The position numbers and the translations under genes were made by a program. Under the pieces are notes generated by a model. That model did no database searches and had not been told where the DNA came from. It was given only the letters and a program-made list of their open reading frames with translations. A stretch of DNA of 64,000 nt from [Clostridium] clostridioforme AGR2157. Lineage in GTDB: Bacteria > Bacillota > Clostridia > Lachnospirales > Lachnospiraceae. Shown piece by piece: positions 16,829-29,900 of the stretch; the stretch's first letter is position 1; each line of letters opens with the position of its first letter. Location: assembly GCF_000424325.1 (NCBI RefSeq), contig NZ_AUJR01000034.1, positions 1 through 64,000 on the forward strand. The letters run 5' to 3'.

Positions 16829-18049
16829 ATGTATCTGCTTATGAACAAAGACCGGGAAGTGGCCCGTTTTTCTATCACAGACAGCGGATTTGGGAACACA
16901 TATTCCTTCCAAAAGCATACAGAAGAACATCTGCCAATAGGATTTGACTATATCGAAGCGTGGCTGGATAACCGGAAGGCATCGAAACATAATACCCACC
17001 TCCGTCAGATCATGAAGGATTGCGGATGCGACAGGACGGAAGGGTTTATTAAGGTTACACATGCGGCTTCCATAAATGACACCTTTTGGATAAAAGAAGA
17101 ACAGGAGGACGTCCATTGGCAGGACGTATCCTTTTATTGCAACGAGTTCAACGAAGTGATATCGAAGTTGGCGTTTGAAGGAATTGGGCTGTACGGAATC
17201 AAGCTCAGCAATACCTCGCCTGAATTATCCACAGATGGAAGCTTCCGGAAATGCTGGATGCGGGAAGAGGATGGGATTTATCTGTATAAACGCGGCAGCT
17301 CTGGCGCAAGGAATGCAGGACTGGAACCATACTGTGAGATTTTAGGGGCAGAACTTGCGGGAAAACTGCTTTCAGAGGCGGTTTCCTACGCCCTTATCAA
17401 TATGCATGGAGAACCGGCATCAAAATGCAGGCTTTTTACGAGCGAGCAATATGGATATGTCCCTGCTGCCCGTTTTAAAATCAACCACAGCTCTCCAAAT
17501 GATTTAATGCAATTTTATAGTAAGATGGGGAGTGAGGATGCCTTCCGGCGGATGATCGTCATTGATTCACTGACCTTTAATGTTGACCGCCACGCAGGAA
17601 ATCATGGCGTTCTGGTGGATAATGATACGCTGCAGCCGTTCACAATGGCGCCGGTGTTTGACATGAACATGTCCATGCTGCCTTATGTGGAACAGGAGGA
17701 GTTCCTGGATATCGGAAGGAAGATGGAGCAGTACGGTCCCCGCATCGGAGAAGATTTTACAAGGATGGGGCAGCAGGCCGTGACTTCCGCAATCCGCTCT
17801 GACCTGGTCGGAATGAAAGGATTCCAGTTTACGTTCCGCGGAGATGAGCATTTCCCGGAATGGCGTGTAAAAGCGATGGAAGAACTGGTTAACCGGCAGA
17901 TTGAGGCGGTTTTGAGCAAGGATATCTTGGAAAACCGGCTGAAAACAATCTTTTCAGATGTAAAAATGCACAAAAAAATAGTTGAAAAGTGTGCATTTTT
18001 ACATCTGGACAATAAAAAACAAGAATGTTATACTACGCATAGTGAATAG
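16829..18049 (+). CDS. Free-standing HipA-like kinase, same lineage as the fusion at 6000
   Basis: 406 residues. HipA-like kinase motifs: IYLYKRGS (Lys154), NVDRHAGNHG (Asp253, Asn258) and PVFDMNMS (Asp278), all intact. The N-terminal 120 residues align in layout with the kinase at 6000 (LLMNKDREVARF, ASKHNTHLRQIMKDCGC, HAASINDTFWIKE). It therefore belongs to the same subfamily but has no P-loop domain. No HTH gene precedes it. ATG 16829 is eight bases after AAGGAGG. The last 25 codons run through a perfect inverted repeat, so the C-terminus may have been altered. Substrate and biological role are unknown. Confidence 0.72.
   Translation: MYLLMNKDREVARFSITDSGFGNTYSFQKHTEEHLPIGFDYIEAWLDNRKASKHNTHLRQIMKDCGCDRTEGFIKVTHAASINDTFWIKEEQEDVHWQDVSFYCNEFNEVISKLAFEGIGLYGIKLSNTSPELSTDGSFRKCWMREEDGIYLYKRGSSGARNAGLEPYCEILGAELAGKLLSEAVSYALINMHGEPASKCRLFTSEQYGYVPAARFKINHSSPNDLMQFYSKMGSEDAFRRMIVIDSLTFNVDRHAGNHGVLVDNDTLQPFTMAPVFDMNMSMLPYVEQEEFLDIGRKMEQYGPRIGEDFTRMGQQAVTSAIRSDLVGMKGFQFTFRGDEHFPEWRVKAMEELVNRQIEAVLSKDILENRLKTIFSDVKMHKKIVEKCAFLHLDNKKQECYTTHSE
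17955..18007 (+). repeat. Perfect 18-base inverted repeat inside the 3' end of the HipA-like gene
   Basis: CAGATGTAAAAATGCACA (17955-17972) is repeated inverted at 17990-18007 with a 17-base AT-rich loop. It encodes residues of the C-terminal tail and directly abuts a promoter-like sequence. It could be an operator, an element end or an RNA hairpin. Confidence 0.8.
18006..18034 (+). promoter_or_regulatory. Promoter overlapping the HipA-like gene end
   Basis: TGGACA (18006-18011) and an extended -10 TGTTATACT (TATACT 18029-18034) are 17 bases apart, beginning at the end of the inverted repeat. It could drive licT about 265 bases downstream. Between 18050 and 18298 I see no gene, only a weak hairpin followed by T-rich sequence near 18098-18127. 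Confidence 0.5.
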
Positions 18050-18298
18050 ATGGTAGTTTGTGACCGGTAATGCGGGCAAGGTCTACAAGAAAATGACTCC
18101 ATGGTGGATGGCGGAGTTTTATTTTGTGGAACTTGTTTTTTTATTTCTGCCAACAACGAGCTGCGTTGACATGTTTGCATGTCTGTATGGCTGTTGCTGC
18201 GAGAGTCAAATATCTCGCCGCTTGGGGAGCTGCAAATAGAACGCCCGCTGTTTGGGATGGGAGATTTGACTTACAAAACACATGGGGGAAGGTCCGGT

Positions 18299-19132
18299 AT
18301 GGTAATTGAAAAGGTGCTGAATAATAACATGGTTGTATCCCGCAACCCGGAAGGGAAGGAAATTATTCTCCAGGGAAAGGGAATCGGATTTAACAAAAGA
18401 AAAAGGGATTCCATAGTAAGCACCCAGGTAGAGCGCATTTTTACGCCCAATGACAAGAACGAAATTAAGAGGTTTCAGGACTTTTTTGCAAAGCTGCCGG
18501 AGGAATATTGGGAGATCGCGGAGCAGATGACCCATTACGCCAGGGAAGTCTGTGAGCTTAAGGTTTCGGAACGGGTGCTGATTCCTATCTGTGATCATTT
18601 GGCAGGAGCAGTGGAACGCTATCAATCAGGAGCAGTCTTAAAAAATCCCATGCTTTGGGAGGTAAAGCATTTATATCCCAAGGAATATCAGGTGGGCTGC
18701 CGGGGGCTTGAGCTGGTGAAAAAGAGGTTTCATATCCAGATGGAGCCGGATGAGGCGGCGTTCTTAGCCTTTCATTATGTATGCTCCCAGCTTGGAGACA
18801 GCCAGGTAGAGAATCTGGAAGCCATCACAAGGCTCATTAAGGAGATCACACAGATTGTGGAGGCCTGCTACCAGATCCGGATGGATGAGGAAAGCTGGGA
18901 TTACCAGAGGTTTATCACTCATTTAAAATTCTTTGCCAAGAGGATGTTTGAGGGAAAGCAATGCGCCGGCTCAGAGGATGAATGGTTTCATCTGATCAAG
19001 GAAAAGTATCCCCAATCCTACAAATGTATTGTAAAGATAGCAGATTTTATTCACGATGTGTATCATTATGAATTGAACAGGGAAGAGATGCTTTACCTGA
19101 TGATTCATATTGAAAAAATAACCAGACAATAA
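18299..19132 (+). CDS. licT: BglG/LicT-family transcription antiterminator
   Basis: About 277 residues. The N-terminal CAT RNA-binding domain (MVIEKVLNNNMVVSRNPEGK, GKGIGFNKRKRD) is followed by two PTS-regulation domains. Phosphorylatable histidines lie in segments such as CDHLAGAVERY and LWEVKHLYPKEY, and in the second domain VYHYELNREEMLYLMIHIEK. It binds a ribonucleic antiterminator hairpin and prevents termination when the beta-glucoside is present. The start at 18299 is chosen because it gives the family N-terminus with a GGAAGG site. The bglF gene follows after a leader with a terminator. Confidence 0.92.
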   Translation: MVIEKVLNNNMVVSRNPEGKEIILQGKGIGFNKRKRDSIVSTQVERIFTPNDKNEIKRFQDFFAKLPEEYWEIAEQMTHYAREVCELKVSERVLIPICDHLAGAVERYQSGAVLKNPMLWEVKHLYPKEYQVGCRGLELVKKRFHIQMEPDEAAFLAFHYVCSQLGDSQVENLEAITRLIKEITQIVEACYQIRMDEESWDYQRFITHLKFFAKRMFEGKQCAGSEDEWFHLIKEKYPQSYKCIVKIADFIHDVYHYELNREEMLYLMIHIEKITRQ

Positions 19133-19149
19133 TTCTAAAATAGAATACA

Positions 19150-19267
19150 GGAGTGTTACCTGACTGGCTTTCCGGGAGGGGCATGACCCTGACAATTCTC
19201 TGCTGTCCGCCAGAGGCTGTAATTTTCAGCCCGGCGGAAGAAGGCAGGCTTTGTCAGGTTTTTTTTT
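19150..19267 (+). promoter_or_regulatory. RAT-like antiterminator site and overlapping terminator upstream of bglF
   Basis: GGAGTGTTAC (19150-19159) and GGGGCATGACCC (about 19178-19189) resemble the two halves of a LicT-type RAT element. The terminator stem starts with CCTGACA (19188-19194), closes with TGTCAGG (19252-19258) and ends in nine T residues. Its 5' arm overlaps the RAT end, as the antitermination model requires. An inner CCGCC/GGCGG hairpin lies in the loop. Confidence 0.75.
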
Positions 19268-19314
19268 GCAGCTGAAAGCTATGGCTTTTAAAAAATAAAG
19301 AGGAGGTAGAAAAA

Positions 19315-21201
19315 ATGGCATTCGATTATGCGAAAACAGCCGGACAAATCTTAGAAATGGTCGGCGGAAAGGCAAATGTGGAGGGTCTGACCCACTGCAT
19401 CACAAGGCTGCGCTTTGTGTTAAAGGACATGGGGCTTCCAAAGGATTCAGAGGTGGAGAAAATTCCCGGAGTTTTACGGGTCATCAAACAGGGAGGTCAG
19501 TACCAGGTGGTCATTGGCAATGAGGTCACTCATGTGTTTGCCGAGCTTCAAAAGCTGGGTGATTTCTCAGACGGAGGGAGGGCGGAAAGCGGCGGTCCAA
19601 AGGAAAACCTGTTTTCCAGGCTCTGCGCTTTTGTGGCGGGCTGCATGACGCCCCTTCTTCCGGCCATGCTGGGATGCGGTATGATTAAGGTGATTCTGAC
19701 CTTGCTCACCACCTTCAATCTGGTGGACACCACAGGCAGCACCTATATGATCCTGAACACAGTGGGAGACGCTTTCTTTTATTTTATGCCGATCATGCTG
19801 GCATACACAACGGCTAAGAGGCTGAACAGCAACCCCTTTTTAGCAATGGTGATGGCCGCCGTACTGCTTCATCCCGATCTTGGGGCCTTGCTTTTACAGG
19901 GAAACACCTCTTATTTCGGGCTTCCCGTAACCTCGGCCTCGTATAGCTCTTCTGTCCTTCCAGTGCTTTTGATGGTTCCGTTTATGAGGTGGATTGAAAG
20001 GTTTGCGGATAAGATCTGCCCAGATATGGTGAAGGTGTTTTTAAAGCCTTTAATTGTCATATTTGTTTCTGTTCCCGTGGTTCTGGTAGTGATTGGCCCT
20101 ATTGGAGCCATAGTGGGAAATTATCTGGCGGATGGAGTTAATTTCCTTTATAATAAGATTGACTGGCTAATCATTGCCGTGCTTTCCGCAATCATGCCTT
20201 TTATTGTTATGACCGGAATGCACTATGCTCTGATCCCCATCTGTACCATCAGTCTGGCCAGCTTTGGTTACGACGCGGTATTAATTACCACCATGTTCTG
20301 CTCCAATTTAGCTCAGGGCGGAGCCTCCATGGCTGTAGCCGTCAAGACCAAAGATAATATTGTAAAATCCACAGCATCAGCCGCTGGGATTTCTGCCATT
20401 GTGGCGGGCGTCACTGAGCCTGCCATGTATGGAATTACTTTAAAATACAAAACACCCATGATTGCGGCAGTCTGCGGCGCAGGAGCCTCCGGGCTTTATT
20501 CCGGAATCACCCATCTGGTGGGGTATACCATGGGAGGTTCCCCCTCCGCTCTGACGCTCATTCAGATGATCGGCGGAGAGGGATTGGCAAATCTTCTTAA
20601 CGGCGTTATCGCCCTGGCTATATCCCTGGGCGTTTCTTTCCTGGTCAGCCTTGCGCTTTATAAACCCGACCCGGCAGAAGTGGGAGAGAAGGAAGCCACC
20701 AGCGCAGAGGAGACAAAGACCCCGCCACAGGAAATAAAGCCTTTGGTGGAGCGCATTGAAATCAAAAGCCCTTTAAACGGCGCTGTAATTTCTTTAAAGG
20801 AGGTATCGGACCCGGTATTTTCCGGCGGCGTTTTAGGAGAGGGAGCAGCCGTTATTCCTTCTGACGGAAAGGTATATGCTCCTGCAGATGGAATGATCAG
20901 CGCGGTCATGGATTCCAAACATGCGGTGGGAATCACTGCAGATAACCAGGCAGAGATTTTAATTCATGTGGGCCTGGACACGGTAAATTTAAAAGGAGAA
21001 GGCTTTACTCTTCATTGTAAAATGGGCGACAGGGTGAAGGCGGGAGATCTGCTTCTGGAATTTGACCTAAGCTTATTAAAGGAAAAGGGCTATGATGTGA
21101 TCACTCCTGTGCTGATTTCCAACCCCGCTGATTTTATCAGCATCAAGGCGGCGGAAACAAAAGAAATTGCAGCAGGAGAGGTATTGCTTACCATTGTATA
21201 A
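19315..21201 (+). CDS. bglF: PTS beta-glucoside-specific EIIBCA transporter
   Basis: 628 residues in the order EIIB (1-90, phosphorylated Cys28 in GLTHCITRLRF), EIIC (about 105-450, membrane channel, with GMHYALIPI and VTEPAMYGITLKYKTPM) and EIIA (about 480-628, active histidine in ILIHVGLDTVNLKGEGF). It imports and phosphorylates beta-glucosides using HPr-phosphate. The ribosome binding site AGGAGG precedes the ATG. Expression is probably controlled by LicT through the leader. The GH1 enzyme two genes downstream would hydrolyse the product. Confidence 0.94.
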   Translation: MAFDYAKTAGQILEMVGGKANVEGLTHCITRLRFVLKDMGLPKDSEVEKIPGVLRVIKQGGQYQVVIGNEVTHVFAELQKLGDFSDGGRAESGGPKENLFSRLCAFVAGCMTPLLPAMLGCGMIKVILTLLTTFNLVDTTGSTYMILNTVGDAFFYFMPIMLAYTTAKRLNSNPFLAMVMAAVLLHPDLGALLLQGNTSYFGLPVTSASYSSSVLPVLLMVPFMRWIERFADKICPDMVKVFLKPLIVIFVSVPVVLVVIGPIGAIVGNYLADGVNFLYNKIDWLIIAVLSAIMPFIVMTGMHYALIPICTISLASFGYDAVLITTMFCSNLAQGGASMAVAVKTKDNIVKSTASAAGISAIVAGVTEPAMYGITLKYKTPMIAAVCGAGASGLYSGITHLVGYTMGGSPSALTLIQMIGGEGLANLLNGVIALAISLGVSFLVSLALYKPDPAEVGEKEATSAEETKTPPQEIKPLVERIEIKSPLNGAVISLKEVSDPVFSGGVLGEGAAVIPSDGKVYAPADGMISAVMDSKHAVGITADNQAEILIHVGLDTVNLKGEGFTLHCKMGDRVKAGDLLLEFDLSLLKEKGYDVITPVLISNPADFISIKAAETKEIAAGEVLLTIV

Positions 21202-21220
21202 AAGAAAAGAAGGTGTGGTT

Positions 21221-24435
<3,215 letters not shown>

Positions 24436-24437
24436 CA

Positions 24438-24663
24438 GTCCAAAGGCATTGCCGTCACCGAGAAAGACGTGCTTTGGATTCCCTCCCAGATTACGGACCC
24501 GTTCCAGCTCCGCCTCTATCTGCTCCATGGGAAGCTCCCTGTATTTCAGGTGTCGGAACAGAGTGCAGAATTTGCACCGGTTGTAGGAACAGCCAACGGC
24601 AACCGGAAGCATATAGGATGAGCGTTCCATGGGACCGCGGCAGATTTGTCCTTCATAATTCAT
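24438..24663 (-). pseudogene. Radical SAM protein, N-terminal fragment
   Basis: From ATG 24663 the minus strand reads MNYEGQICRGPMERSSYMLP and then CSYNRCKFC, the CxxxCxxC cluster motif of radical SAM enzymes, followed by MEQIEAELERVRNLGG and FLGDGNAFGL. Family-like sequence stops there, at the last bases before the glucosidase stop. About 75 residues remain, against roughly 300 expected. The rest of the gene is lost or lies elsewhere. It marks the border between the accessory block and the housekeeping genes. Confidence 0.7.
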
Positions 24664-24774
24664 AGAAATTCCTAATCCAAACGTTGCAGAAGTATGCATA
24701 TTCCTGACGTATGTACGCCTGGAACGGACACAAACAGGGGCCTTCAATTCCCCCAAAACCAGTAAAAAAACATA

Positions 24775-24803
24775 TTGATTTATAGAATGATATCTAGTAT
24801 ATT
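24775..24803 (+). promoter_or_regulatory. Promoter of the plsX operon
   Basis: TTGATT (24775-24780) and TATATT (24798-24803), spacer 17 bases, about 35 bases before the plsX start. The -10 region is very AT-rich. Confidence 0.65.
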
Positions 24804-24837
24804 ATAAGTTGTATGCAGGACCGAAAGGAGAGTCATT

Positions 24838-25845
24838 ATGATTAAAGTAGCGGTAGACGCCATGGGCGGGGATTATGCACCAGGCGAGATGGTAGCCGGA
24901 GCAGTGGAGGCTGTGAACTCAAAACCTGGCATCCAGGTACTTCTTGTGGGACAGGAGCAGGCAGTTGTTTCAGAACTGTCAAAGCACACCTATGACAAGG
25001 ACCAGATTCAGGTGGTGAACGCCACGGAAGTCATTGCCACCGAGGAGCCGCCGGTTAACGCTATCCGTAAGAAAAAGGACTCTTCCATTGTGGTAGGCTT
25101 AAGCCTTGTAAAACAGGGGGAGGCCGACGCCTTTGTATCTGCCGGAAGTTCAGGAGCAATCCTGGTAGGCGGACAGGTGATAGTGGGGCGCAATAAAGGG
25201 GTGGAACGTCCGCCGCTGGCACCGCTTATTCCTACGGAGAAAGGCGTATCACTTTTGATTGACTGTGGAGCCAATGTGGATGCCAGAGCGTCCCATCTGG
25301 TGCAGTTTGCCCAGATGGGTTCCATCTATATGGAGCACGTGATGGGAATTGAGAACCCGCGGGTGGCCATTGTCAATATCGGTGCGGAGGAAGAAAAAGG
25401 CAATGCGCTGGTGAAGGAGACATTTCCTCTGTTAAAGGAATGTAAGGGGATTAACTTCATCGGAAGCATTGAAGCCAGGGAAATTCCCCATGGCGGAGCG
25501 GATGTCATTGTCTGCGAGGCATTTGTGGGCAATGTAATCCTGAAGCTGTATGAAGGGGTTGGGGCCACCTTAATCAGCATGGTGAAGGGCGGTATGATGT
25601 CCACCCTGCGCAGCAAGATTGGCGCCCTGTTGGTGAAGCCGGCTCTCAGGGAAACACTTAAATCCTTTGACGGCAGCCAGTACGGCGGAGCCCCCCTGCT
25701 GGGTCTGAAAGGCCTTGTGGTCAAGACCCACGGCAATTCAAAGCGCACGGAGGTGCGCAATTCTATTATTCAATGTGTGACGTTTAGGGAACAGGATATC
25801 AATGGCAAAATCCGTCAGTGCCTGGACGTTCAGAACGAAGAATAA
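24838..25845 (+). CDS. plsX: Phosphate acyltransferase PlsX
   Basis: 335 residues, the usual length. It opens IKVAVDAMGGDYAPGEMVAG and contains the conserved AGSSGAILVGG-like SAGSSGAILVGGQVIVGR and EAFVGNVILKLYEGVG. It makes acyl-phosphate from acyl-ACP for phosphatidic acid synthesis at the membrane. The site GAAAGGAGAG precedes the ATG. It heads the conserved plsX-acpP-rnc-smc-ftsY series. Confidence 0.96.
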   Translation: MIKVAVDAMGGDYAPGEMVAGAVEAVNSKPGIQVLLVGQEQAVVSELSKHTYDKDQIQVVNATEVIATEEPPVNAIRKKKDSSIVVGLSLVKQGEADAFVSAGSSGAILVGGQVIVGRNKGVERPPLAPLIPTEKGVSLLIDCGANVDARASHLVQFAQMGSIYMEHVMGIENPRVAIVNIGAEEEKGNALVKETFPLLKECKGINFIGSIEAREIPHGGADVIVCEAFVGNVILKLYEGVGATLISMVKGGMMSTLRSKIGALLVKPALRETLKSFDGSQYGGAPLLGLKGLVVKTHGNSKRTEVRNSIIQCVTFREQDINGKIRQCLDVQNEE

Positions 25846-25880
25846 GTCCGAAGAACGAAGAATAAGTCCGAAGGACGAAG
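25833..25880 (+). repeat. 20-base tandem duplication across the plsX stop codon
   Basis: GAACGAAGAATAAGTCCGAA occurs at 25833-25852 and again at 25853-25872, followed by a partial third copy (GGACGAAG). The first copy contains the last plsX codons and its TAA. It looks like replication slippage in the plsX-acpP spacer. Confidence 0.9.
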
Positions 25881-25914
25881 TAAAAATCAAGATTTAAGAA
25901 AGAGGAGCTAAGAG

Positions 25915-26145
25915 ATGGAATTTGAGAAATTACAGGGTATTATCGCAGAAGTGTTGAACATTGAACCCGAGGAAGTGACAATGGCAGCTACATTCGTAGA
26001 TGACCTGGGTGCGGATTCACTGGACATTTTCCAGATTATCATGGGAATTGAAGAGGAATTCGACATTGAGATTCCAAATGAGGCTGCAGAACAGATTGTG
26101 ACAGTAGGCGATGCAGTAGAGCAGATTAAGAACGCTTTAAACTAA
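25915..26145 (+). CDS. acpP: Acyl carrier protein
   Basis: 76 residues, very acidic. The phosphopantetheine attachment serine is in [15 protein letters not shown], here with Ile-Phe instead of the common Val-Glu after the DSLD motif. The helix [17 protein letters not shown] is canonical. It carries acyl chains for fatty acid and phospholipid synthesis. AGAGGAG lies upstream and a terminator follows, so acpP is probably the most abundant product of the operon. Confidence 0.95.
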   Translation: MEFEKLQGIIAEVLNIEPEEVTMAATFVDDLGADSLDIFQIIMGIEEEFDIEIPNEAAEQIVTVGDAVEQIKNALN

Positions 26146-26158
26146 CGGACAGGCACAG

Positions 26159-26181
26159 GGGCTGTAAGCACAGCCCTTTTT
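26159..26181 (+). terminator. Rho-independent terminator after acpP
   Basis: GGGCTGT (26159-26165) / ACAGCCC (26170-26176) with a 4-base loop and five T residues. Readthrough would be needed to express rnc unless another promoter exists. Confidence 0.85.
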
Positions 26182-26244
26182 GTGCGTTTGAGAGGTATGT
26201 TTTAAAGGCCTGCCCCAAGGGTATTTGAAGAAGGAAGGATCATT

Positions 26245-26949
26245 ATGAACAGTCATTTAAGAGAACTGGAAGAGAGGATTTCATACGAGTTTAAGAACAA
26301 GAACCTGTTTACCCAGGCCCTGACCCACAGCTCCTATGCCAACGAGCACCGTCTGGACCACAGCAGATGCAATGAGCGTCTGGAGTTTTTGGGGGATGCT
26401 GTCCTGGAAATCGTGACCAGCGAATTCCTCTACCGCAAGTATGAAACGCTGCCGGAGGGAGATTTGACGAAAATCAGGGCCAGCATTGTGTGCGAACCCA
26501 CCCTGGCTTACTGCGCAGGGGACATTGAGCTGGGCCAATATCTGTACCTGGGCAAGGGCGAGGATGCCACTGGCGGGCGGAACCGCAATTCCGTGGTGTC
26601 AGATGCCATGGAGGCCCTGATTGGCGCAATTTATCTGGACGGTGGTTTTGCTAATGCAAAAGAGTTCATTCATCGTTTTATCTTAAACGACATTGAACAC
26701 AAGCAGCTCTTTTATGATAGCAAGACTATCTTACAGGAGATGGTGCAGAGCCGCCAGGAGGCGCCCCTGTCCTATGAGATCATCCGTGAGGAAGGTCCGG
26801 ACCACAATAAATCCTTTGAGGTCTGCGCCAAAATAGGGGATGAGGAGGTCGGCCGCGGCTCGGGACGTACCAAGAAGGCAGCAGAACAGTTGGCTGCCTA
26901 TAACGGCATCCTGAAGCTTAAGGCACAGGAAGCCGCAGCAGAAGAATAA
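26245..26949 (+). CDS. rnc: Ribonuclease III
   Basis: 234 residues. The catalytic RNase III domain (1-155) has the signature NERLEFLGDAVLEIV and the second acidic pair in DAMEALIGAIYLDGG. The C-terminal double-stranded-RNA-binding domain (about 158-228) ends with GRGSGRTKKAAEQLAA. It processes rRNA precursors and structured RNAs. Its stop is 11 bases from smc. Confidence 0.95.
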   Translation: MNSHLRELEERISYEFKNKNLFTQALTHSSYANEHRLDHSRCNERLEFLGDAVLEIVTSEFLYRKYETLPEGDLTKIRASIVCEPTLAYCAGDIELGQYLYLGKGEDATGGRNRNSVVSDAMEALIGAIYLDGGFANAKEFIHRFILNDIEHKQLFYDSKTILQEMVQSRQEAPLSYEIIREEGPDHNKSFEVCAKIGDEEVGRGSGRTKKAAEQLAAYNGILKLKAQEAAAEE

Positions 26950-26960
26950 GCAGGTGGACT

Positions 26961-29900
26961 ATGTATTTAAAAAGTATTGAGATTCAGGGGTTTAAATCCT
27001 TTGCCAATAAGCTGGTATTTGAATTCCATAACGGCATCACCGGCATCGTGGGTCCCAATGGCAGCGGCAAGAGCAATGTAGCCGACGCCGTGCGCTGGGT
27101 ACTGGGTGAGCAGCGCATCAAGCAGCTGCGCGGCGCCAGTATGCAGGATGTCATTTTTGCGGGAACCGAGATGAGAAAGCCCCAGGGGTTTGCCTACGTG
27201 GCCATCACACTGGACAACAGCGACCATCAGCTGGCCATTGACTATGACCAGGTGACGGTATCCCGCCGTCTCTACCGTTCCGGTGAGAGCGAGTATATGA
27301 TAAACGGCAGCGCCTGCAGACTAAAGGATATCAACGAGCTGTTCTATGATACGGGTATCGGCAAAGAGGGATACTCCATCATCGGGCAGGGACAGATTGA
27401 CAGAATACTAAGCGGTAAGCCGGAAGAACGCCGGGAGCTTTTTGATGAAGCTGCCGGTATCGTTAAATTTAAGCGCCGCAAGGCCATTGCGCAGAAGAAG
27501 CTGGAGGACGAGCAGGCCAATCTGGTCCGCGTAAGCGATATCCTCTCTGAGCTGGAGAAGCAGGTAGGGCCCCTGGAACGTCAGTCCAGGGCAGCCAGGG
27601 AGTATCTTCAGTTAAAGGACAGCCTTAAGATATGCGATGCCAACCTGTTCCTCATGGAGACGGAGGGAACGGGAAAGCAGCTGGAGGAAGTGGAGAAGCG
27701 CCATCAGGTCCTCTCCGGCGATATGGAGGACACAGGCAGGGAGTCTGAGCGCCTGAAGACCGGATACGAAGAGCTGGAGCAGACTCTGGCGGATCTGGAG
27801 CGCCGCATGGCAGCTGACCGGGATGAGCTGAGCCAGGGCACGGTGCTTAAGGGCAATCTGGAAGGCCAGATTAATGTCCTGAAGGAACAGATACATACGG
27901 AGGAGATGAACCAGGAGCATCTGGAGCACAGGCGGGAAGTGATTACCGGGGAACTGGCTGCAAAAAATCAGCAGCTGGCCTCCTACAAGGAAGAATTAAA
28001 GGCCATGGGCGACCAGGTAAGGGATGCCCTGAAGCGCCAGGAGGAAGCCGGCGCAGACCTGGCGGGGCAGGATGAGGCCATCCGTCAATTGGAGGAAGCC
28101 ATCGAAGGGGCCAAGGGCAGCATCATACAGGCCCTTAACGAGAGAGCCTCCCTGACAGCCAGGCAGCAGCGCTATGAGACCATGCTGGAGCAGGTGAATC
28201 TGCGGCGCAGCGAGGTATCGCAGAAGCTTCTCAGATTCAAGAGCGACGAGTCGGTGCAGGATGAGCTCATCGGCAGGGAACGGGCTTTGTTAGGCCAGCT
28301 GAATAAGGAGCTGGAGCAGAAGCAGTTCGCGGCTCAGGAGACTGAGGACGCCCTCCTTAAGGCGGAGCAGGAATCCCACCGACTGAACCGGAATTTAAAC
28401 GACACCCAGCAGGAGTATCATATGGCCTACACCAAGCTGGAGTCCCTTAAGAACCTGGCGGAACGCTATGACGGCTACGGCAACAGCATCCGCAGGGTCA
28501 TGGAGGTGCGTGACCGGGTACACGGCATCCATGGGGTAGTGGCGGATATCATCACCACCAGCCAGAAGTATGAGACGGCCATCGAGACAGCCCTGGGCGG
28601 AAGCATCCAGAACATTGTAACGGATTCAGAGGCAACGGCTAAACAGCTGATTGAGTATCTGAAGAAGAATAAATACGGCAGGGCCACCTTCCTTCCGCTG
28701 ACCAGCATAAACGGCAAACAAGCATTTTCCCAGCCCGCGGCCCTGAAGGAAAAGGGTGTTCTGGGGCTGGCCAGCGATCTGGTCCAGGTAGATTCCCGGT
28801 ATGAAGGCCTGGCCAGGTACCTGTTAGGCCGTGTGGTAGTGGCAGACACCATCGACAGTGCCATTGCACTGGCCAGAAAGTATAAGTACAGCCTCCGCAT
28901 CGTCACCCTGGAGGGCGAGCTCTTAAGCGCCGGCGGTTCCATGACGGGCGGCGCCTTTAAGAATTCCAGCAACCTGCTGGGACGGCGCAGGGAGATTGAG
29001 GAGTTAGAGAATACCTGCAGCAAGGCACTGGTACAGGTGGAGAAGATACAAAAGGAACTGAATCTGGAAGAATCCCTGGCCCAGGAGAAAAAGGGAGAAC
29101 TGGAGAAGCTGCGCGCCGACATCCAGTCCATGGCCATCCGGGAGAATACCATCCGCATGAATATATCCCAGCTGGAGGATAAGAAGGCGGAGATAGCGGA
29201 GTCATCCACGGACCTGGTGCGCGAACACGGCCAGCTGGAGGAGCAGGTAAAGGAAATCAATGAGAGCCGTACAGCTCTCACCCAGGACTCCAGGGAACTG
29301 GAGCAGGTGAGCACTCAGGCCAACCAGGAGATAGAGGACAAGACAGTTATCCTGGAGACCTCCAGGAAAGAGCGGGAGACCTGCGCTGCTGCCCTGTCGG
29401 CCCTGCAGATGGAGGCAGCCAACCTGCGCCAGAAACAGGACTTTATACGGGAAAACTCAGACCGTGTGTCCGGAGAAATAAAGAAGCTTACAGAGGAGTT
29501 TGACTCACTGGCCGAAGGCACGGGAAATTCCGAGCAGGTGATTGAGGGCAAGCGCCGGGAGATTGCCCATCTGGGAGAACTGATTCAGAATGCCATGGTG
29601 CATATGAAGGAGCTGGAACAGGTGATGGCCGGCCATGAGGCCGAGAAGGAGGAGATGTCCTCCAGGCAGAAGGCGTTCCTGGCAAAACGGGAGGAACTGA
29701 CCGCCCGTCTGGCAGAGCTGGACAAGGATATGTTCCGCATCCAGGCCCAGAAGGAAAAGCTGGAGGAAAAACTGGAGGCGTCCACTGCCTATATGTGGTC
29801 GGAATATGAGATGACCTATTCCACGGCTCAGGAGCTTAAGAGGGAGGAATACCAGTCCGTCCCTGAGGTAAAGAAGCTCATAGATGAATTGAAATCCAGG

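Noticed and set aside
28475-29314. Minus-strand 279-codon frame within smc
   Set aside because: Ser-rich shadow of the smc coiled coil and hinge; no independent support.
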